A stretch of 64,000 bases of DNA, taken from Candidatus Flexifilum affinis (GTDB lineage Bacteria; Chloroflexota; Anaerolineae; Aggregatilineales; Phototrophicaceae). The stretch is taken from assembly GCA_016713325.1 (NCBI GenBank), contig JADJPJ010000002.1, forward strand, positions 558,001 to 622,000, given 5' to 3'. Positions 42,716 to 51,704 of the stretch are shown here, one piece after another. Made by a program: the position numbers and the translations under genes. The notes beneath the pieces were generated by a model, which did no database searches, was not told where the DNA came from, and saw only the letters and a program-made list of their open reading frames with translations. The stretch's first letter is position 1, and each line of letters starts with the position of its first letter.

Positions 42716-43631
42716 TGTAGGTTACGCTCCGTTCGCTGGTGCGAAATTGCAGGACGGTCAGTCCGGCGACAAGGACGAACAACATCACCGACTGCGCTGC
42801 CGCCATGCCCGTGTTGTGATTGGTTTGCAGGTCGCGATAGAGGTTGTAGATGAGCACCGTTGTGGAATTTTGCGGTCCGGGACCGGAGAGGATGTCGATA
42901 GTGCCGAAGATGTCGAAGAACGAATACGTCAGGTTGGTGATCAGCAGGAAAAACGTGATCGGCGACAACGACGGGAGAATAATCCGGCGGAAGCGCACCC
43001 AGGCGTTCGCGCCGTCGATAGAGGCCGCTTCCAGCAGTTCACCGCTGATGTTTTGCAGCCCGGCAAGGTAGAAAATGATGTTGTAGCCGAGGTTCTTCCA
43101 GATGGACGCCATGATGATCAGCAGCGGCGTCAGGAACGGGTCGCCCAGCCACAAGGGGCGCGTGCCGAAGATGCCGTTCCAGACGTAGTTGATCACGCCG
43201 ACGACCGGATTGAACATGAACAGGAAGATCATGCCGATGATCGCCGGCGAAATGGCGTAGGGCCAGATCAGCAGCGTGCGGTATATGCGAATCCCCCTGA
43301 TCTTCTGGTTCGCCAGCATGGCTGCGCCGAGCGAAAGCGCCAGCCCGCCGATCACAATCGAGCCGGAAAACAGCAGCGAACGCACCAGCACCAGCACATA
43401 CTGGTTGCGGACGAAGATCGTCCCGGCTTCATTCTGCTGAATCTGCGGATCGAGGAGGCGCTGATAATTAGCCAGCCCTATATAGCGCAGGTCGATGCCG
43501 TTTGGCGCTGCCTGATAAAAGCTGAGCTGAAAGGTGCTAATGATCGGATAGTACAGGAACAGGACGAGGATAATCAGGGTCGGCAGCAGTAGGAGAAATG
43601 GCAGCCGTCGGTTGCGAAAGATCACCTGCAT
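42708..43631 (-). CDS. Carbohydrate ABC transporter permease (UgpA/MalF-like)
   Basis: A 307-residue permease with six helices. The EAA loop ELLEAASIDGANAWVRFRRIILPSLSP is near 200-225. It starts 123 bases downstream of the binding protein, where a hairpin sits. Partner of the UgpE-like permease. Confidence 0.93.
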   Translation of the reverse strand: MQVIFRNRRLPFLLLLPTLIILVLFLYYPIISTFQLSFYQAAPNGIDLRYIGLANYQRLLDPQIQQNEAGTIFVRNQYVLVLVRSLLFSGSIVIGGLALSLGAAMLANQKIRGIRIYRTLLIWPYAISPAIIGMIFLFMFNPVVGVINYVWNGIFGTRPLWLGDPFLTPLLIIMASIWKNLGYNIIFYLAGLQNISGELLEAASIDGANAWVRFRRIILPSLSPITFFLLITNLTYSFFDIFGTIDILSGPGPQNSTTVLIYNLYRDLQTNHNTGMAAAQSVMLFVLVAGLTVLQFRTSERSVTYNA

Positions 43632-43688
43632 TTGGAATATTCCTCAAAAAAGCTGGGCGCGAAGCACTCCTCTGTCTATCGATGAGAA

Positions 43689-43715
43689 ACGGGCGGGAAC
43701 GACTGCCCCGCCCGT
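43689..43715 (-). other. Intra-operon hairpin between binding protein and permease genes
   Basis: The stem ACGGGCGGG / CCCGCCCGT lies between the binding-protein stop and the permease start. Such hairpins often stabilise upstream mRNA or partly terminate, giving excess binding protein; no strong T-run is present. Confidence 0.5.
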
Positions 43716-43754
43716 CGGATAAGCTGCTATCGCTGCTGCTTAGAACGGGAACCG

Positions 43755-45092
43755 CTACTGAAGGCGGCTGTTGTAATCGGCAATTGCCGCGTCCGCCTGT
43801 GCCTTCGCGTCCTCAAGGACGGTCGCAATGTCCTCACCGCCCGTGACCACGCGCTGAATCGACTGCTCGATGATTTCGCGAATTTGCGGGAACGGACCCA
43901 TGATCGCGCCCGCGGTCGCCGAATTGACTGCTGCCTCGCCAAGCTGATCGACCGCTGTGCGCTGGTTCGGGAATTCCTCGAAGTAACCTTCGGACGCCAG
44001 CAGTTCCTGAGCGCTGAGGGTGTCGGGCATGTAGCCGGTCGCCCTGTGCCAGCGCGCCATCTGCTCCGGCGCTTCCAGCCACAGCACGAACTCGGCGACC
44101 GCCGCGTTTTCCTCAGGCGTGTTGTCGCTGCCGACCCACAGGCTGGCGCCGCCGATGATCGGACCCTGACGCTCAACCTCAGCATTGGACGGGAAGAAAC
44201 CCGTACCCAACTCGAAGCCCTGTTCCGCCGCGCCGTTGGTGAAGGTGCGGAGCGCGCCGGTGCTTTCGACGATGATCGCCGCCTGCTTGGCGATGAAAAT
44301 CTGGTTCGCGCCCTGATTGTCATGCAGCGCGCCGGTGTATGTCCAGTAGCCCGAGTCGGCCAGCCGCTTCCACCATTCCATGATCGCGACGGCAGCAGGG
44401 CTGGTCAGGTTGGTTTCGGTGGCGCGGTCATCGCGACCGTTGCCATTGTTCGCCAGTTCCTGACCCTGAAGCGCCATCCACTGCTCGAAGTACCAACCGT
44501 AAATCTGCATACTGATGCAGTATGGGGCGACACCCGCCGCCATGATCGCGGCGCAGTGTTCTTCCAGTTCCTGCCACGTCGCCGGAGGCGCTTCAGGGTC
44601 AAGTCCTGCCGCCTCGTACATATCCTTGTTGTAGTAAAGGATCGGGGTCGAATTGTTCCACGGCAGCGACCACAGCGTACCGCCGACGGTGAAGTAGTTG
44701 ATCAGAGGCGGCATGATGTCGCCCGTGACCGACGCGAATTGTTCTTCCGTGAGGATGTCCTGAACCGGCGTGAAGAAACCGGAGTCAATCGCCAGCGGCG
44801 TGCCCAGGTCGAAGATCATCGCCATGTTCGGGCCTTCGCCCTGACCAGCCGACTGGATCACGGCATTCAGCGTTTCGTTGTAATTGCCCTTGTACTGCTC
44901 GACGACGACGATTTCGGATTGGGAGGCGTTGAAGTCGGCGACAAGCGCTGTGACCGCCTCGCCGTTGCCGCCGGACATGGCGTGCCAGAAGTCAACCTGA
45001 ACGGCATCCTGCGCCGCCGTCATACTGGCCATACTGAGGAGAGCAACGAGCACAACCGCAAGCAATATACTTGATCGATGAACCTTACGCAT
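43755..45092 (-). CDS. ABC transporter substrate-binding protein (UgpB-like)
   Basis: A 445-residue extracytoplasmic solute-binding protein, family 1. A signal peptide ends ASMTAAQDAV near 25. The fold shows VDFWHAMSGGNGEAV, a hinge region WSLPWNNSTPILYYNKDMYEAAGLDP near 130-155 and PPATWQELEEH. The PWNNSTP segment resembles UgpB glycerol-3-phosphate or glycerophosphodiester binders. ATG 45092 follows AAGGGAGTTAAGA; the longer ORF to 45122 is less likely. A promoter lies upstream. Confidence 0.92.
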   Translation of the reverse strand: MRKVHRSSILLAVVLVALLSMASMTAAQDAVQVDFWHAMSGGNGEAVTALVADFNASQSEIVVVEQYKGNYNETLNAVIQSAGQGEGPNMAMIFDLGTPLAIDSGFFTPVQDILTEEQFASVTGDIMPPLINYFTVGGTLWSLPWNNSTPILYYNKDMYEAAGLDPEAPPATWQELEEHCAAIMAAGVAPYCISMQIYGWYFEQWMALQGQELANNGNGRDDRATETNLTSPAAVAIMEWWKRLADSGYWTYTGALHDNQGANQIFIAKQAAIIVESTGALRTFTNGAAEQGFELGTGFFPSNAEVERQGPIIGGASLWVGSDNTPEENAAVAEFVLWLEAPEQMARWHRATGYMPDTLSAQELLASEGYFEEFPNQRTAVDQLGEAAVNSATAGAIMGPFPQIREIIEQSIQRVVTGGEDIATVLEDAKAQADAAIADYNSRLQ

Positions 45093-45171
45093 TCTTAACT
45101 CCCTTAACTGATGATGCAGCAAAACGAACGAGAGCTGAAATCAGCCACTCCCGATCCTAAGCATGCCGGTG

Positions 45172-45200
45172 AATATAGATCGTTAACATGAACAAGACAA
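45172..45200 (-). promoter_or_regulatory. Promoter of the UgpBAE-like operon
   Basis: On the minus strand, TTGTCT (45200-45195), 17 bases, then TATATT (45177-45172). The binding-protein start is about 80 bases downstream. Confidence 0.6.
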
Positions 45201-45205
45201 GATTT

Positions 45206-45230
45206 GGGTTATTGTATGGTTGGATAACCC
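45206..45230. promoter_or_regulatory. Inverted repeat just upstream of the UgpBAE-like promoter
   Basis: GGGTTAT (45206-45212) and ATAACCC (45224-45230) form a 7-bp dyad with an 11-base spacer. It lies directly beside the -35 hexamer, a position suited to an activator or repressor site. Regulator unknown. Confidence 0.35.
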
Positions 45231-45290
45231 TGCTCGTCATAAGAGCTGGTTCAATAAGCAAGCGAACCCGCCGGCGGGGAACTAACTGGT

Positions 45291-45386
45291 TCACTTCAGA
45301 TCACAGCTGGTGACGCCGGAATGCTCCTGGGCAAACGTCGGCACCACGGCCAGCGGCACCACGAATACCATCTTGAACCTAAACAT
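45291..45386 (-). pseudogene. 31-codon ORF resembling a secreted-protein start (possible gene remnant)
   Basis: Behind GGAGGAT with 4-base spacing, the minus strand encodes MFRFKMVFVVPLAVVPTF then AQEHSGVTSCDLK and a stop. The first 19 residues look like a signal peptide with an Ala-Gln cleavage region, as in the binding proteins of this window. It may be the decayed 5' end of a binding-protein gene, or a short secreted peptide. The rest of 45093-45528 holds the promoter elements listed and no larger ORF. Confidence 0.35.
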
Positions 45387-45528
45387 GGAAATCCTCCAAA
45401 ACGCGGTGTTTAGACTCAAACCACTCCAGCGTATCGACTTTAACGCGGGGAGCGCTTCATGTTAAGCGCTCCGGTCACGTCATTTAACAATCTTAACAAT
45501 TCTTCGGGCGAATCCAAACCCCAAATCC

Positions 45529-46731
45529 TCACGGGAAGTCGAGCAGCCGGATGTCACTGATGCGCTTCATCAAGGGGATGGCGCGATTGGTCGCGAGCCG
45601 GGGCTGGTGGGCGTACTGCCAGATTTCGTCGGCAATATCCCAGACGGCGTTGGGATGCGCGATGCGGCGGGCGTTTTCTGAACGGCGTTTCAGGCCCGCC
45701 GGCCCTTCAGACAGCCAGGCTTCAGCCGCATCGGCGACATTGCGTGGGGTAGGGGCGAAAACGCCGGCCTTGTTGTCGACGACATAATCGACGTTGCCTG
45801 TCTCCTGACCTGGGATGGCGTCGAAGAGGATCATGGGCAGCCCGGCGATGCAGGCTTCGCAAAGGGTCGCCGGGCCGGCCTTGCTGACCAGGATGCTGGA
45901 CGCGGCCATCAGCCGGGGCATGTCCTTCATGAAGCCGTAGATGTGGGTCGGCTGGTTCCAGTCCGACTCTTCCAGCTTGGTCTGCAAACTCCTGTTGCGG
46001 CCGGCGATGATCGCGATCTGGCACCTGAGCTTGCGGGCGTTGAGCGCGCGCGCATTCTTGAAGAGCGGACCCATGCCGTCACCGCCGCCGACCATCAGGA
46101 TGGTTGGCAGATTCAGATCCCAACCCAGTAAGGCGCGTGCCTCATGCTGTGAAGGAATGTTGCTGAAACTCGGGTGCACGGGCAGCCCGGTGACGCGCAT
46201 CGAGCTCGACTTCAGCCCGGCCATCACGCCGCGTTCATAGGCGGTCTCCGTGGGCACAAGCGTGCGCTCGACGCGTTTGTCATACCAGAACATATGGGTC
46301 GAGACGAGGTCAGTGACGACGGTGATGAACGGCGGCCGATCGTCGGCGGCATTGACGAAGGCGTCGACCGCCGGGCGCGTCAGGATCGAGTGAACGCACA
46401 CAACGACGTCGGCCGGGTGCTCGCGCACCATCATTTTCATGCGCTTTTCGGCGGTGACGTACATCGCCCGGCTCATCACCTTGGCACTGCGGCGGGAGTT
46501 GGACAGCTTGTAGCCCATACCCCACGAGGATTTGCTGTGATTGATCAGCCAGGGATAGAACTCCGGCATGTAGTTGAGTGGGAATGGAGAATAGGACTTG
46601 AAGACATCTACCAGTTCGATAGCGAGATTGTCGTCTCCATAACGCTGCTGGAGAGCTGCGCCGATCGCCTCGGCGGCGGCGCGGTGTCCGCCGCCGGTGT
46701 CGGACATCAGAAAAAGAATACGTTTGGTCAC
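45529..46731 (-). CDS. MGDG-synthase-type glycosyltransferase (GT28)
   Basis: A 400-residue enzyme of the monogalactosyldiacylglycerol synthase/processive diacylglycerol glucosyltransferase group. The N-terminal MSDTGGGHRAAAEAI motif binds lipid acceptor, and the C-terminal nucleotide-sugar domain has VGGGDGMGP, VSKAGPATLCEA and PGQETGN. It likely makes membrane glycolipids at the cytoplasmic face. It overlaps the upstream DUF951 gene by four bases (ATGA). Confidence 0.9.
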   Translation of the reverse strand: MTKRILFLMSDTGGGHRAAAEAIGAALQQRYGDDNLAIELVDVFKSYSPFPLNYMPEFYPWLINHSKSSWGMGYKLSNSRRSAKVMSRAMYVTAEKRMKMMVREHPADVVVCVHSILTRPAVDAFVNAADDRPPFITVVTDLVSTHMFWYDKRVERTLVPTETAYERGVMAGLKSSSMRVTGLPVHPSFSNIPSQHEARALLGWDLNLPTILMVGGGDGMGPLFKNARALNARKLRCQIAIIAGRNRSLQTKLEESDWNQPTHIYGFMKDMPRLMAASSILVSKAGPATLCEACIAGLPMILFDAIPGQETGNVDYVVDNKAGVFAPTPRNVADAAEAWLSEGPAGLKRRSENARRIAHPNAVWDIADEIWQYAHQPRLATNRAIPLMKRISDIRLLDFP

Positions 46732-46961
46732 GTCAAATCCTCGCTGCTAAGTCGTACCTCATCGATTACCCGCTTCAACTGCTTATTGAACTCACTCCGC
46801 GTCAGCAACACGCGCCGTTGACAGCCCTGGCAGCGCAGCCCGATGTCTGCGCCGATCCTGTAGACCACCCACAGGCGACTACCGCAAGGGTGTGGTTTTC
46901 GCATTTCGACGCGCAGCCCGACACGAATTGCCGCGCCGCCCGGTGCGGAGGTCTCATCCAT
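46728..46961 (-). CDS. DUF951 family zinc-ribbon-like protein
   Basis: A 77-residue protein with MRKPHPCGSRLWVVYRIGAD and LRCQGCQRRVLLTR. These Cys and the KPHPCG motif are the DUF951 hallmarks, and the conserved middle and C-terminal portions match the family. It probably binds zinc or nucleic acid; molecular role unknown. Its stop overlaps the glycosyltransferase start, so both are co-expressed. Confidence 0.88.
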   Translation of the reverse strand: MDETSAPGGAAIRVGLRVEMRKPHPCGSRLWVVYRIGADIGLRCQGCQRRVLLTRSEFNKQLKRVIDEVRLSSEDLT

Positions 46962-47048
46962 CTTTCAGCCTTGATCTGTCTGAAGTAGATAACCCGCATG
47001 ATATACTTTCGTGACACTTGTAATTATGCCAGATAACCGGAGTCCATC

Positions 47049-47732
47049 TTGCTTTTCAATCAATCGCCCGAAGAAATCATCGCGAGTCTCATCGCGCTGG
47101 GCGTGGCCATGACGATCCACGAGTGGTCGCACAACTACGTGGGCTGGCGCATGGGCGACCCTGAACCGGTTCGACTGGGCCGGCTGACTCTGAATCCCCT
47201 GGTACACATCAACTGGATTGGGTGGCTGATGTTCGCCTTCATCGGCTTCGGCATCCTGGGCGCCGCACCAATTTCTCCCTACCGCATGCCGCGGGAAAAT
47301 CGCCGCTGGCGCTGGATGGCGGCGGTTGCTGCGGGGCCGGTTTCGAACCTTCTGCTGGCAATCGTGTTCATGCTGGTCGTCCGAATTCTGGGTTTCGGGG
47401 TCGTGCGCGAATTGCCCGACATTGTCAACCTGATCCTTGGACGGCTGCTCTACTTCAACGCGATCCTGTTCTTTTTTAACCTGCTGCCGCTCTTTCCGAT
47501 CGATGGCTGGCACATTGTCTATGCGCTGCTACCTCCGCAACTGGCGGTGCAGTGGGAGAAGTACCAGTCTACGACTCAGTTGATCTTTTTTGGTCTGCTG
47601 CTGCTTTCGTTCGTGCCACTGCCTGGCATTCCCAATTTGTTCGGCATTCTGATTGGTCAGCCGACTGGCTCGGTTTTGCAGGCCGGGCTGGGCGATCAGT
47701 TGTTTATCTTCTACATACAATTCCTGGTCTGA
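47049..47732 (+). CDS. Site-2 protease family (M50) membrane metalloprotease
   Basis: A 227-residue intramembrane protease-like protein. The zinc motif TIHEWSHNYVG is near 23-32 and the third ligand Asp in FPIDGWHI near 155. About five or six helices. The short M50B-type lacks PDZ domains. TTG 47049 is used, with CCGGAG upstream. It precedes the HD-domain gene by one base. Substrate unknown; regulated intramembrane proteolysis is inferred. Confidence 0.87.
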   Translation: MLFNQSPEEIIASLIALGVAMTIHEWSHNYVGWRMGDPEPVRLGRLTLNPLVHINWIGWLMFAFIGFGILGAAPISPYRMPRENRRWRWMAAVAAGPVSNLLLAIVFMLVVRILGFGVVRELPDIVNLILGRLLYFNAILFFFNLLPLFPIDGWHIVYALLPPQLAVQWEKYQSTTQLIFFGLLLLSFVPLPGIPNLFGILIGQPTGSVLQAGLGDQLFIFYIQFLV

Positions 47733-47733
47733 A

Positions 47734-48270
47734 ATGGCCACTTCAGTCGCCCGGCGGTTGGAGCAAGGCCTCCAGGCGATGTTCGCCTTCGCCCAACCGC
47801 TCGACATGACGCCCGCGCTGCCGTACCTAAACGTTTCGAATGGCGAACTGCTTCGGCTGTTCGAGCGGATGCAGCGGTCGGAGCGACTGCACAGTCTGCG
47901 TGTGCTGCGCGATGTGAAGGCCGAGGGCGAGGCGGATCGCGATCTGGGGTTGGCGGCGCTGCTGCATGATGTTGGCAAATCTTGCTACCCGCTGGCGGTG
48001 TGGCAGAAGACCCTTGCTGTGCTGGTGCGAACCTTTTTGCCGCGCCTCTTCGAGCGATGGAGCCGGGGCAGCCCGCAGAATCCGCTGGAGCGGCCTTGCG
48101 TGGTCTACGTGCGGCATCCGGACTGGAGCGCGGAGCTGGTTGAAAAGGCTGGCGCCAGTGAAGCCGCCCTCTGGCTGATCGCCCACCATCAGGATGAAGC
48201 GGCGCAGTGGGCAGGGCACGCGCTTCATGCCTCGCTGGTGCGTTTGCAGCGCGCCGACGAAATGAACTGA
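47734..48270 (+). CDS. HD-domain protein
   Basis: A 178-residue protein with an HD-type metal site: RSERLHSLRVLRDV, LAALLHDVGKSCYP near 72-85 and LIAHHQDEAAQW near 150. HD proteins are nucleotide or cyclic-nucleotide phosphohydrolases. ATG 47734 immediately follows the site-2 protease stop, indicating coupling. A 13-base tandem repeat covers its stop codon. Confidence 0.8.
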   Translation: MATSVARRLEQGLQAMFAFAQPLDMTPALPYLNVSNGELLRLFERMQRSERLHSLRVLRDVKAEGEADRDLGLAALLHDVGKSCYPLAVWQKTLAVLVRTFLPRLFERWSRGSPQNPLERPCVVYVRHPDWSAELVEKAGASEAALWLIAHHQDEAAQWAGHALHASLVRLQRADEMN

Positions 48271-48281
48271 CGAAATGAACT
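48256..48281. repeat. 13-bp tandem direct repeat over a stop codon
   Basis: GACGAAATGAACT occurs twice in a row; the first copy encodes the last residues and the second starts within the stop codon of the HD gene. A third partial copy, GAACGAACT, follows. Confidence 0.7.
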
Positions 48282-48383
48282 GAACGAACTGGATTTCTGT
48301 AAACGGGTTATTCCACTGCCTCGGAGTCATGCGCATGTTGAGGCATGACGAGCGGGTTGGACAAAAAAACGGGGGTAGATCAC

Positions 48384-49406
48384 ATGCAGACCGTGAATGT
48401 TGGCATTATCGGCTTGAGACGGTTGGGTGGCTCGATCGGGCTGGCGCTGCGGCGCTACAACCAGAGCAAGGAAGCGCGGCAGAAATTCGCCGTGACCGGT
48501 TACGACCCGCAAGAGCGGAACTCGACCAGCGCCAAGACCATGGGCGCTTGCGACACGGTAGCGCGCAGCGTGAGCGCCGCGGCGCAGGACAAGGAAATTA
48601 TCGTTCTGGCGCTTCCCTTCCACGAGGTGGAAGCGGCCTATGAGTTGATGGGCGACGGCCTGCGACCTGGTTGTGTCGTGCTGGATACGACGCTCTTTCA
48701 GCAGCCGGCCGTGACCTGGGCCAAGAAGTACCTGAACGAAGAGGTCTACCAGGTGGGGATCACGCCGGTGATCAACGCGCGCTACCTGTTCGACGGCCTG
48801 GACGATATCGAACACGCCGCCGAGGACTACTTTGACAAAGGCATGATGCTGGTCTCGCCCAGCCCCGCCGCCGACCGGGACGCCGTGCAGCTTGCGACCG
48901 ACTTCTCTGCCATCCTTGGCGCGGGCCTGCGCTTCACCGACCCGGCGGAGCGCGACTCGTGGATTTCGGTCATGGAGATGCTGCCGGCAGCTCTGGGCGT
49001 GGCCGTCTTCGATGCCATCAGTCGACAGGACCACTGGGATGACGTGCGGCGGGTTGGAAACCCGGCCTTTGGGCAACTCACACACCATCTGCTGGAGGTG
49101 CACCCGGACGCTCTGCGCGATGCACTGTTTCACGATCGGGCGGCCGTCATCCGCCAGATCGACAGCGTGATGCAGTCGCTGGACACGCTCCGCGATCTGC
49201 TGGCGGCGAACGATCGTGACGCGGTAGAGGCGCTGGTGGTGCGCGCTGGTGATTCCTTCATCGAGTGGCTGGCGCGGCGTCGCAGTGGCGAATGGGAGCC
49301 GTCGCAGAAGGTGGAGCGCGAAGGTGCTGGCGAAACGCTGATGTCCGGACTGTTCGGGTCGGCGCTCACCAAGCGTCTGAAGCGAGGCACGAGCGGTGAC
49401 TCGTAG
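48384..49406 (+). CDS. Prephenate dehydrogenase-like NAD(P)-binding protein
   Basis: A 340-residue 6-phosphogluconate dehydrogenase-like or TyrA-like protein. A Rossmann fold begins VNVGIIGLRRLGGSIGLALRR; the usual GxGxxG reads GLRRLGGSIG. It then has YDPQERNS, ALPFHEVEAAYELM and VLDTTLFQQPAVTWA, as in prephenate dehydrogenases. The C-terminal helical domain follows. ATG 48384 has GGGGG upstream; ATG 48345 is an alternative. Substrate uncertain; no aroma of an aromatic-amino-acid operon nearby. Confidence 0.75.
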   Translation: MQTVNVGIIGLRRLGGSIGLALRRYNQSKEARQKFAVTGYDPQERNSTSAKTMGACDTVARSVSAAAQDKEIIVLALPFHEVEAAYELMGDGLRPGCVVLDTTLFQQPAVTWAKKYLNEEVYQVGITPVINARYLFDGLDDIEHAAEDYFDKGMMLVSPSPAADRDAVQLATDFSAILGAGLRFTDPAERDSWISVMEMLPAALGVAVFDAISRQDHWDDVRRVGNPAFGQLTHHLLEVHPDALRDALFHDRAAVIRQIDSVMQSLDTLRDLLAANDRDAVEALVVRAGDSFIEWLARRRSGEWEPSQKVEREGAGETLMSGLFGSALTKRLKRGTSGDS

Positions 49407-49547
49407 CGCGCCAGCAGCGTTACAGTCCTTTTACATCGTTTACAGTAATTTTGCATTTGTCTAACGCATGTTTTAGCACTCGGCGCTACGGTAGTGAGTG
49501 TGAACGAGAGCGTAGTGTTCACATGACATGAGTTGGAGGAATGCGAG

Positions 49548-50441
49548 ATGAATACACCGCTTCGTAGGTTTGCCATTGTGGCCCTGATCCTTGTCATGGG
49601 CGTCATGGCTGTGGGATGGGCGTCGGCACAGGCGCAGGACGATGCCCAGCGCGGTTTCCTGGGCGTTTCCCTGAGCGAAGACACAGAGACCGGTGTCACG
49701 ATCATGTCGATCGTGGCGGATTCGGCGGCGGAAACGGCGGGTTTGCAGGTAGGTGACGTGATCACCGGGGTCAACGGTACGGAGATCGCCTCGGCGCAGG
49801 AAGTGGCGGATGCAGTCGGCGCGCTGAGCGCCGGCGACACGGTCAGTCTTGATATCAGCCGTGACGGTGAAGCGATGACCGTGGAAGTCACCCTGGGCGA
49901 GCGTCCTGCCTCGGCGGACGAGAGCCGGATGCCGTTCGGCAACCGTGACCGTCGCGGGCGCAACTTCGATATGCCGGACATGCAGTTGATGCCGGGCATG
50001 GGGATGATGGGCATGATGATGGGCAACGGGCGTCTGGGCGTTAGCTTTGCGACGCTGGATGCCGACGTGGCCGCGGAGAACAATGTGACGCTGACCGATG
50101 GCGCGCTGGTCCTGGAAGTGGCTGAGGACTCGCCGGCCGCGGAAGCCGGTTTGCAGGTAAACGACGTCATCACGGCCGTCAACAACGAGCCGGTCGATGC
50201 CGAGCGCACCCTGCGCGACCGCCTGATCGCTTATGAACCCGGCGACACCGTCAGCCTGACTGTCGCGCGCGGCGAAGAGACGCTGACCATCGAGGTGACA
50301 CTGGCCGAGCAGGAGATGGGCAGCCAGTTCTTCATGCCGTTCGGCGAGGATGGCCAGTTCCATTTCAATATCCCCGGTTTCGGCGATGACATGGTTCCCG
50401 AGGCGACCCCTGAGGCGACCCCCGAAGGCGCGAACACCTAA
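49548..50441 (+). CDS. Secreted protein with two PDZ domains and a Met-rich linker
   Basis: A 297-residue protein: a signal peptide (IVALILVMGVMAVGWASAQAQ), PDZ 1 near 33-115 (LGVSLSEDTETG, GLQVGDVITGVNGTEI), a Met-rich linker near 145-162 (MPDMQLMPGMGMMGMMMG) and PDZ 2 near 165-255 (LGVSFATLDADV, GLQVNDVITAVNNEPVD). No trypsin or S41 catalytic domain is present, unlike HtrA. ATG 49548 sits 8 bases after GGAGG. It probably acts as an extracytoplasmic scaffold or metal-binding protein. The upstream 49430-49530 is AT-richer and may hold the promoter. Confidence 0.88.
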   Translation: MNTPLRRFAIVALILVMGVMAVGWASAQAQDDAQRGFLGVSLSEDTETGVTIMSIVADSAAETAGLQVGDVITGVNGTEIASAQEVADAVGALSAGDTVSLDISRDGEAMTVEVTLGERPASADESRMPFGNRDRRGRNFDMPDMQLMPGMGMMGMMMGNGRLGVSFATLDADVAAENNVTLTDGALVLEVAEDSPAAEAGLQVNDVITAVNNEPVDAERTLRDRLIAYEPGDTVSLTVARGEETLTIEVTLAEQEMGSQFFMPFGEDGQFHFNIPGFGDDMVPEATPEATPEGANT

Positions 50442-50476
50442 GCACGCGCCTGATCCCTTCTGAAGACTTTGTTGAG

Positions 50477-50502
50477 AGGAGCGCGACCCCCGTCGCGCTC
50501 CT
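50477..50502 (+). terminator. Terminator after the PDZ gene
   Basis: An 11-bp stem AGGAGCGCGAC / GTCGCGCTCCT with a four-base loop, followed by TCTGTTTGCC. Confidence 0.7.
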
Positions 50503-50639
50503 TCTGTTTGCCGTCAAGGATCGTGCTCGCCGTGCTCGCGGTACGCTGGCAACCTCGGTTCCGCTCCAGTAAACTCAAGCGCAGTGCGAAAGACGCAGCG
50601 GCGGCGCTCGGGGCAGCGTCCGTCATAAAAGGGAGAGCC

Positions 50640-51587
50640 GTGAAGAGTCTTGTGGTCGGTGCGGGCGGGATGGGCGGCTACTTCGGAGCGAAACTTGCCC
50701 ACGCTGGCGGTGAGGTCACCTTCATGGTGAGGGAAAGCTCCGTTCAGCATCTGCGCGATCATGGCATTCAAGTCTTCAGCCCCGATGGGGATTTCACCGT
50801 GCGATCGTTCCATGTGACGGACGATCCTGCCGAGGTGGAACCGGTCGGTCTTGTCCTCCTGTGCGTCAAGAGCTATGACCTCGACACCTTGCTGGCAGCG
50901 TTGTCGCCGGTGCTGTTGATGGCAGAGACGGTCGTCATTCCGCTGTTGAACGGTATCGGCCACGTCCCCAGGATGCAGGAAGCGTGGGGGGCCGACCATG
51001 TACTCGGCGGGCTGGCCTACACGAGCGCCCACAAAGGCGAACACCCCGGTGTGATTCACCACATGAAGAATCATGGCGCGTCACAAATTGAGTTCGGCGA
51101 GTGGCGGGCGGATGCCGCGGTGTCTCCTCGCTGTGAGGCGATACAGCGACTGTTTTCGCAGGCCGGTGTGACCGCGACGGCCGTGACCGATATCGAGCAG
51201 CGGATGTGGTGGAAACTGGCCGCCTTTACCGGATCAATGGCGTTCGCCGTTGCCCGCGGCAGCAAAGGAAAGGTCTGGTCGCCCGAACTGCGCGCGCTCA
51301 TCTGTCAGCTCGTGGCGGAAGTCGTCGCAGTGGCGAGAGCGCAGGATATCACGCTGCCGGATACGCTGCCCGAGCAGCAGGCTCATTTCTTCGAGAATGC
51401 ACCCGCGCCCCTCAAACCTTCTCTGCTCATCGATCTGGAGCAGGGCCGACGTCTAGAAGTGGAAACGACGGTTGGATTTACCTCACGGCTGGGAAAGGAG
51501 TTGGCTGTCGATACGCGGGCCAACGACTTCGTCTACGCCTGTCTGAAACCCTATGCCAACGGCGTCGAGTCGCTGCCCCTGACTTAA
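50640..51587 (+). CDS. panE: 2-dehydropantoate 2-reductase (ketopantoate reductase) family
   Basis: A 315-residue NADPH-dependent reductase family for pantothenate synthesis. The N-terminus VVGAGGMGGYFGAKLAHAG is the dinucleotide motif. LCVKSYD near 80, LLNGIGH near 105, and WWKLAAFTGSM near 186 (catalytic Lys region) follow. GTG 50640 sits behind AGGGAGAGCC; the longer frame from 50469 has no supporting site. Other PanE/ApbA-family enzymes exist, so substrate is inferred. Confidence 0.87.
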   Translation: MKSLVVGAGGMGGYFGAKLAHAGGEVTFMVRESSVQHLRDHGIQVFSPDGDFTVRSFHVTDDPAEVEPVGLVLLCVKSYDLDTLLAALSPVLLMAETVVIPLLNGIGHVPRMQEAWGADHVLGGLAYTSAHKGEHPGVIHHMKNHGASQIEFGEWRADAAVSPRCEAIQRLFSQAGVTATAVTDIEQRMWWKLAAFTGSMAFAVARGSKGKVWSPELRALICQLVAEVVAVARAQDITLPDTLPEQQAHFFENAPAPLKPSLLIDLEQGRRLEVETTVGFTSRLGKELAVDTRANDFVYACLKPYANGVESLPLT

Positions 51588-51634
51588 AAAACCCAACGCC
51601 TGCCAGACGGGATGACAGTGAGATGCCGACCAGC

Positions 51635-51664
51635 TTGATTACTCTTTATAGAGGCCACTATAAT
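51635..51664 (+). promoter_or_regulatory. Promoter of the UDP-sugar dehydrogenase gene
   Basis: TTGATT (51635-51640) and TATAAT (51659-51664) are separated by 18 bases, about 40 bases before the start codon. Confidence 0.65.
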
Positions 51665-51704
51665 CGTAGCGTGTTTAGAGCATATGCAAGGATGCATCCA
51701 GCAC

